A DNA stretch of 64,000 nt from Microbacter margulisiae. Its GTDB lineage: Bacteria; Bacteroidota; Bacteroidia; Bacteroidales; Paludibacteraceae. Of the stretch, positions 62,618-64,000 are shown one piece after another (position 1 is the first letter of the stretch; each line of letters begins with the position of its first letter). The notes beneath the pieces are model-generated. The model was not told the origin of the DNA and did no database searches. It saw only the letters and a program-made list of their open reading frames with translations. The position numbers were made by a program, and so were the translations under genes. The stretch spans positions 62,001 to 126,000 of the forward strand of contig NZ_JACHYB010000001.1 in NCBI RefSeq assembly GCF_014192515.1. The letters run 5' to 3'.

Positions 62618-63364
62618 ATGATGGATGTTTTACAAAACCGGACAACAATTCGAAAATATAGTGATCAGTTGATTGCACCTGAATTGTTGAATGAATTGCT
62701 GGCAGTGGCTTGCCGGGCAGCAAACACAGGCAACATGCAAGTTTACAGTATCGTTGTTTCCCAGTCGCATGCAATAAAAGAGGCTTTGGCTCCGGCACAT
62801 TTTAATCAGCCGATGGTGATCGAAGCGCCTGTTGTATTGACGTTTTGTGCCGATTTTAACCGTTTTAATAAATGGTGTTTGCTACGTGATGCAGAGCCTG
62901 GTTATGATAATTTTCTGTCGTTTATGACGGCTGCTATTGATGCACTGTTAGTTGCTGAGCATTTTTGTGTGGCAGCCGAGAGTAACGGCTTGGGTACTTG
63001 TTATCTGGGGACAACTATTTATAATGCCCAACAAATTATCGACGTGCTGCATTTGCCGAAGTATGTGGTGCCAATGATTACCCTGACAGTAGGATATCCG
63101 GCTGAAACGCCCGCTCAGGTTGACCGGTTGCCATTGGAAGGTGTGGTGCATTTTGAAACATATCAACCATATAGCGAGGAGGATATTGATCGCATCTATA
63201 GTTATAAGGAAAGTTTGCCTGAAAGCCTCCAGTTTGTAAAGGAAAACTATAAAACTACGCTTGCACAGGTATTTACTGATGTGCGATATCCGAAGACGAA
63301 TAATGAAACATTTTCTGCCATGTTGATGGATGTTTTGAAGAAGCAGGGATTTCTCAATGATTGA
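62618..63364 (+). CDS. nitroreductase family flavoprotein (NfsA/FRP type)
   Basis: The 248-residue protein starts with VLQNRTTIRKYSDQLI, the FMN-binding Arg-rich nitroreductase motif, followed by ACRAANTGNMQVYSIVVSQS (residues about 29-48) and, near residue 128, CYLGTTIYN; VPMITLTVGYPAETP is the usual C-terminal FMN-contacting strand. An NAD(P)H-dependent reductase role is expected. ATG 62621 is an equally possible start. A long repeat-filled spacer follows. Confidence 0.9.
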   Translation: MMDVLQNRTTIRKYSDQLIAPELLNELLAVACRAANTGNMQVYSIVVSQSHAIKEALAPAHFNQPMVIEAPVVLTFCADFNRFNKWCLLRDAEPGYDNFLSFMTAAIDALLVAEHFCVAAESNGLGTCYLGTTIYNAQQIIDVLHLPKYVVPMITLTVGYPAETPAQVDRLPLEGVVHFETYQPYSEEDIDRIYSYKESLPESLQFVKENYKTTLAQVFTDVRYPKTNNETFSAMLMDVLKKQGFLND

Positions 63365-64000
63365 AGGATTGAAGGATTGAAGGATTGAAGGTTATAACTT
63401 CCTTTAGATTGAAGGATTGAAGGTTGTAACTTCCTTAACTTCTTCTTCAATCATTTGGCGTTTAAAAGTCCCTTTAGGGATTTAGGGTAAATTTCAGATT
63501 TTCAGATTTCTACTATATTACTGTCTACCAACTACTACACTACTTGGCAGTTGTCATCTTCTTTAACTTCGTGCTGTTTTTCAGTTATTCAGTTATTTGA
63601 TTCTTCCAACCCCACCCGCTTCGCTCGTCCCCTTTAACCAAAGGGGACAGCACTTGAGCATCATGTTTCGGCAACCATGGTAGCCTTAGCTTGCTTGACA
63701 GATTCCTCTTCCCTTCTGACAAATTGAAGGATTGAAGGATTGAGTGATTGAGGGTTCTAACTTCCCTAACTTCCATATTTTCAGATTTCCATTGTCAACT
63801 GTCAATTGTCAACTGTCAATTGAATACGTCTTCCCGTAACTTCTTTAACTTCTGATTCTCAGATTCCTACTATCTACCGTCTACTAGCTACTAAACTACT
63901 TTGAGGGTTGTCATCTTCTTTATCTTCCGGTTGATTTATCATTCAGTGATTTTGTATACCTTTATGTACTTTTTCATAAGCCGGATATAGTCTGTTTTAC
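63365..64000. repeat. repeat-filled spacer at the right edge, with dispersed repeat copy D
   Basis: It starts with a tandem run of GATTGAAGGATTGAAGG at 63361-63425 and again at 63723-63745, followed by modules TCTACTATATTACTGTCTAC and CTTCTTTAACTTC that are also seen in reverse orientation elsewhere. The 110-bp dispersed repeat lies in plus orientation at about 63605-63722 (CCAACCCCACCCGCTTCGCT and the TCCCCTTT/AAAGGGGA hairpin). No gene is supported up to the window edge. Confidence 0.75.

Overview
The window looks like a chromosome segment from a member of the Bacteroidota, most likely an anaerobic Bacteroidales of the Porphyromonadaceae/Paludibacter type; this is an inference from gene content. 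Evidence: clear Shine-Dalgarno sites are scarce; -7 boxes of the TAnnTTTG type recur upstream of genes; there is a ferredoxin-dependent 2-oxoacid oxidoreductase, an ExbB-ExbD-ExbD-TonB cluster, a TonB-dependent receptor with a carboxypeptidase-like regulatory domain, a BT_0820-like HAD protein, and ISAon1-type insertion sequences. I see no tRNA, rRNA or CRISPR array.

Layout. 1-2.7 kb: end of a ferredoxin gene and three subunits of a 2-oxoacid:ferredoxin oxidoreductase. 3-9.2 kb: small membrane protein, PstS-like lipoprotein, TPR protein, then the ExbB/ExbD/ExbD/TonB energy transducer. 9.2-14.4 kb: hflX, an LD-carboxypeptidase and pyruvate phosphate dikinase. 14.5-15.9 kb: a complete IS3-family element with both ends and a target duplication. 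15.9-21.9 kb: a 59-codon winged-helix-like gene, then a 2-oxoacid dehydrogenase operon (E1 alpha, E1 beta, E2, E3) ending in a lipoate ligase that could lipoylate the E2. 22-27 kb: UPF0182 membrane protein, a lipoprotein hydrolase and a DinB-like protein.

27-46 kb is the accessory region. It holds IS5-, IS4- and IS1595-family elements and two ISAon1-type copies of 1432 bp in opposite orientation. Two genes are cut by insertions that can be reversed on paper to intact reading frames: a DUF5060/apiosidase-like glycosidase gene and a small membrane-protein gene. Between the ISAon1 copies lie a two-gene unit (331-residue soluble protein plus four-helix membrane protein) bounded by 15-bp inverted repeats, and an HNH-type nuclease gene flanked by attC-like hairpins. 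This cassette-like arrangement is the best candidate for an undescribed, possibly defensive, system. A truncated AraC-type regulator, palindromes and several dispersed repeats follow, then housekeeping trpS, a macrodomain protein and a GNAT acetyltransferase.

46.6-63.4 kb is mostly core: carboxymuconolactone-decarboxylase-like protein, nucleoside phosphorylase, FolK-like protein, MFS exporter, ArnT-like glycosyltransferase, ffh, a large PEP/pyruvate-binding protein with receiver-like N-terminus, ybeY, rsmG, bifunctional hisB, a HAD protein, a TonB-dependent receptor and a nitroreductase. Intergenic DNA from 25 kb onward is built from recurring short modules, including a roughly 110-bp dispersed repeat present four times.
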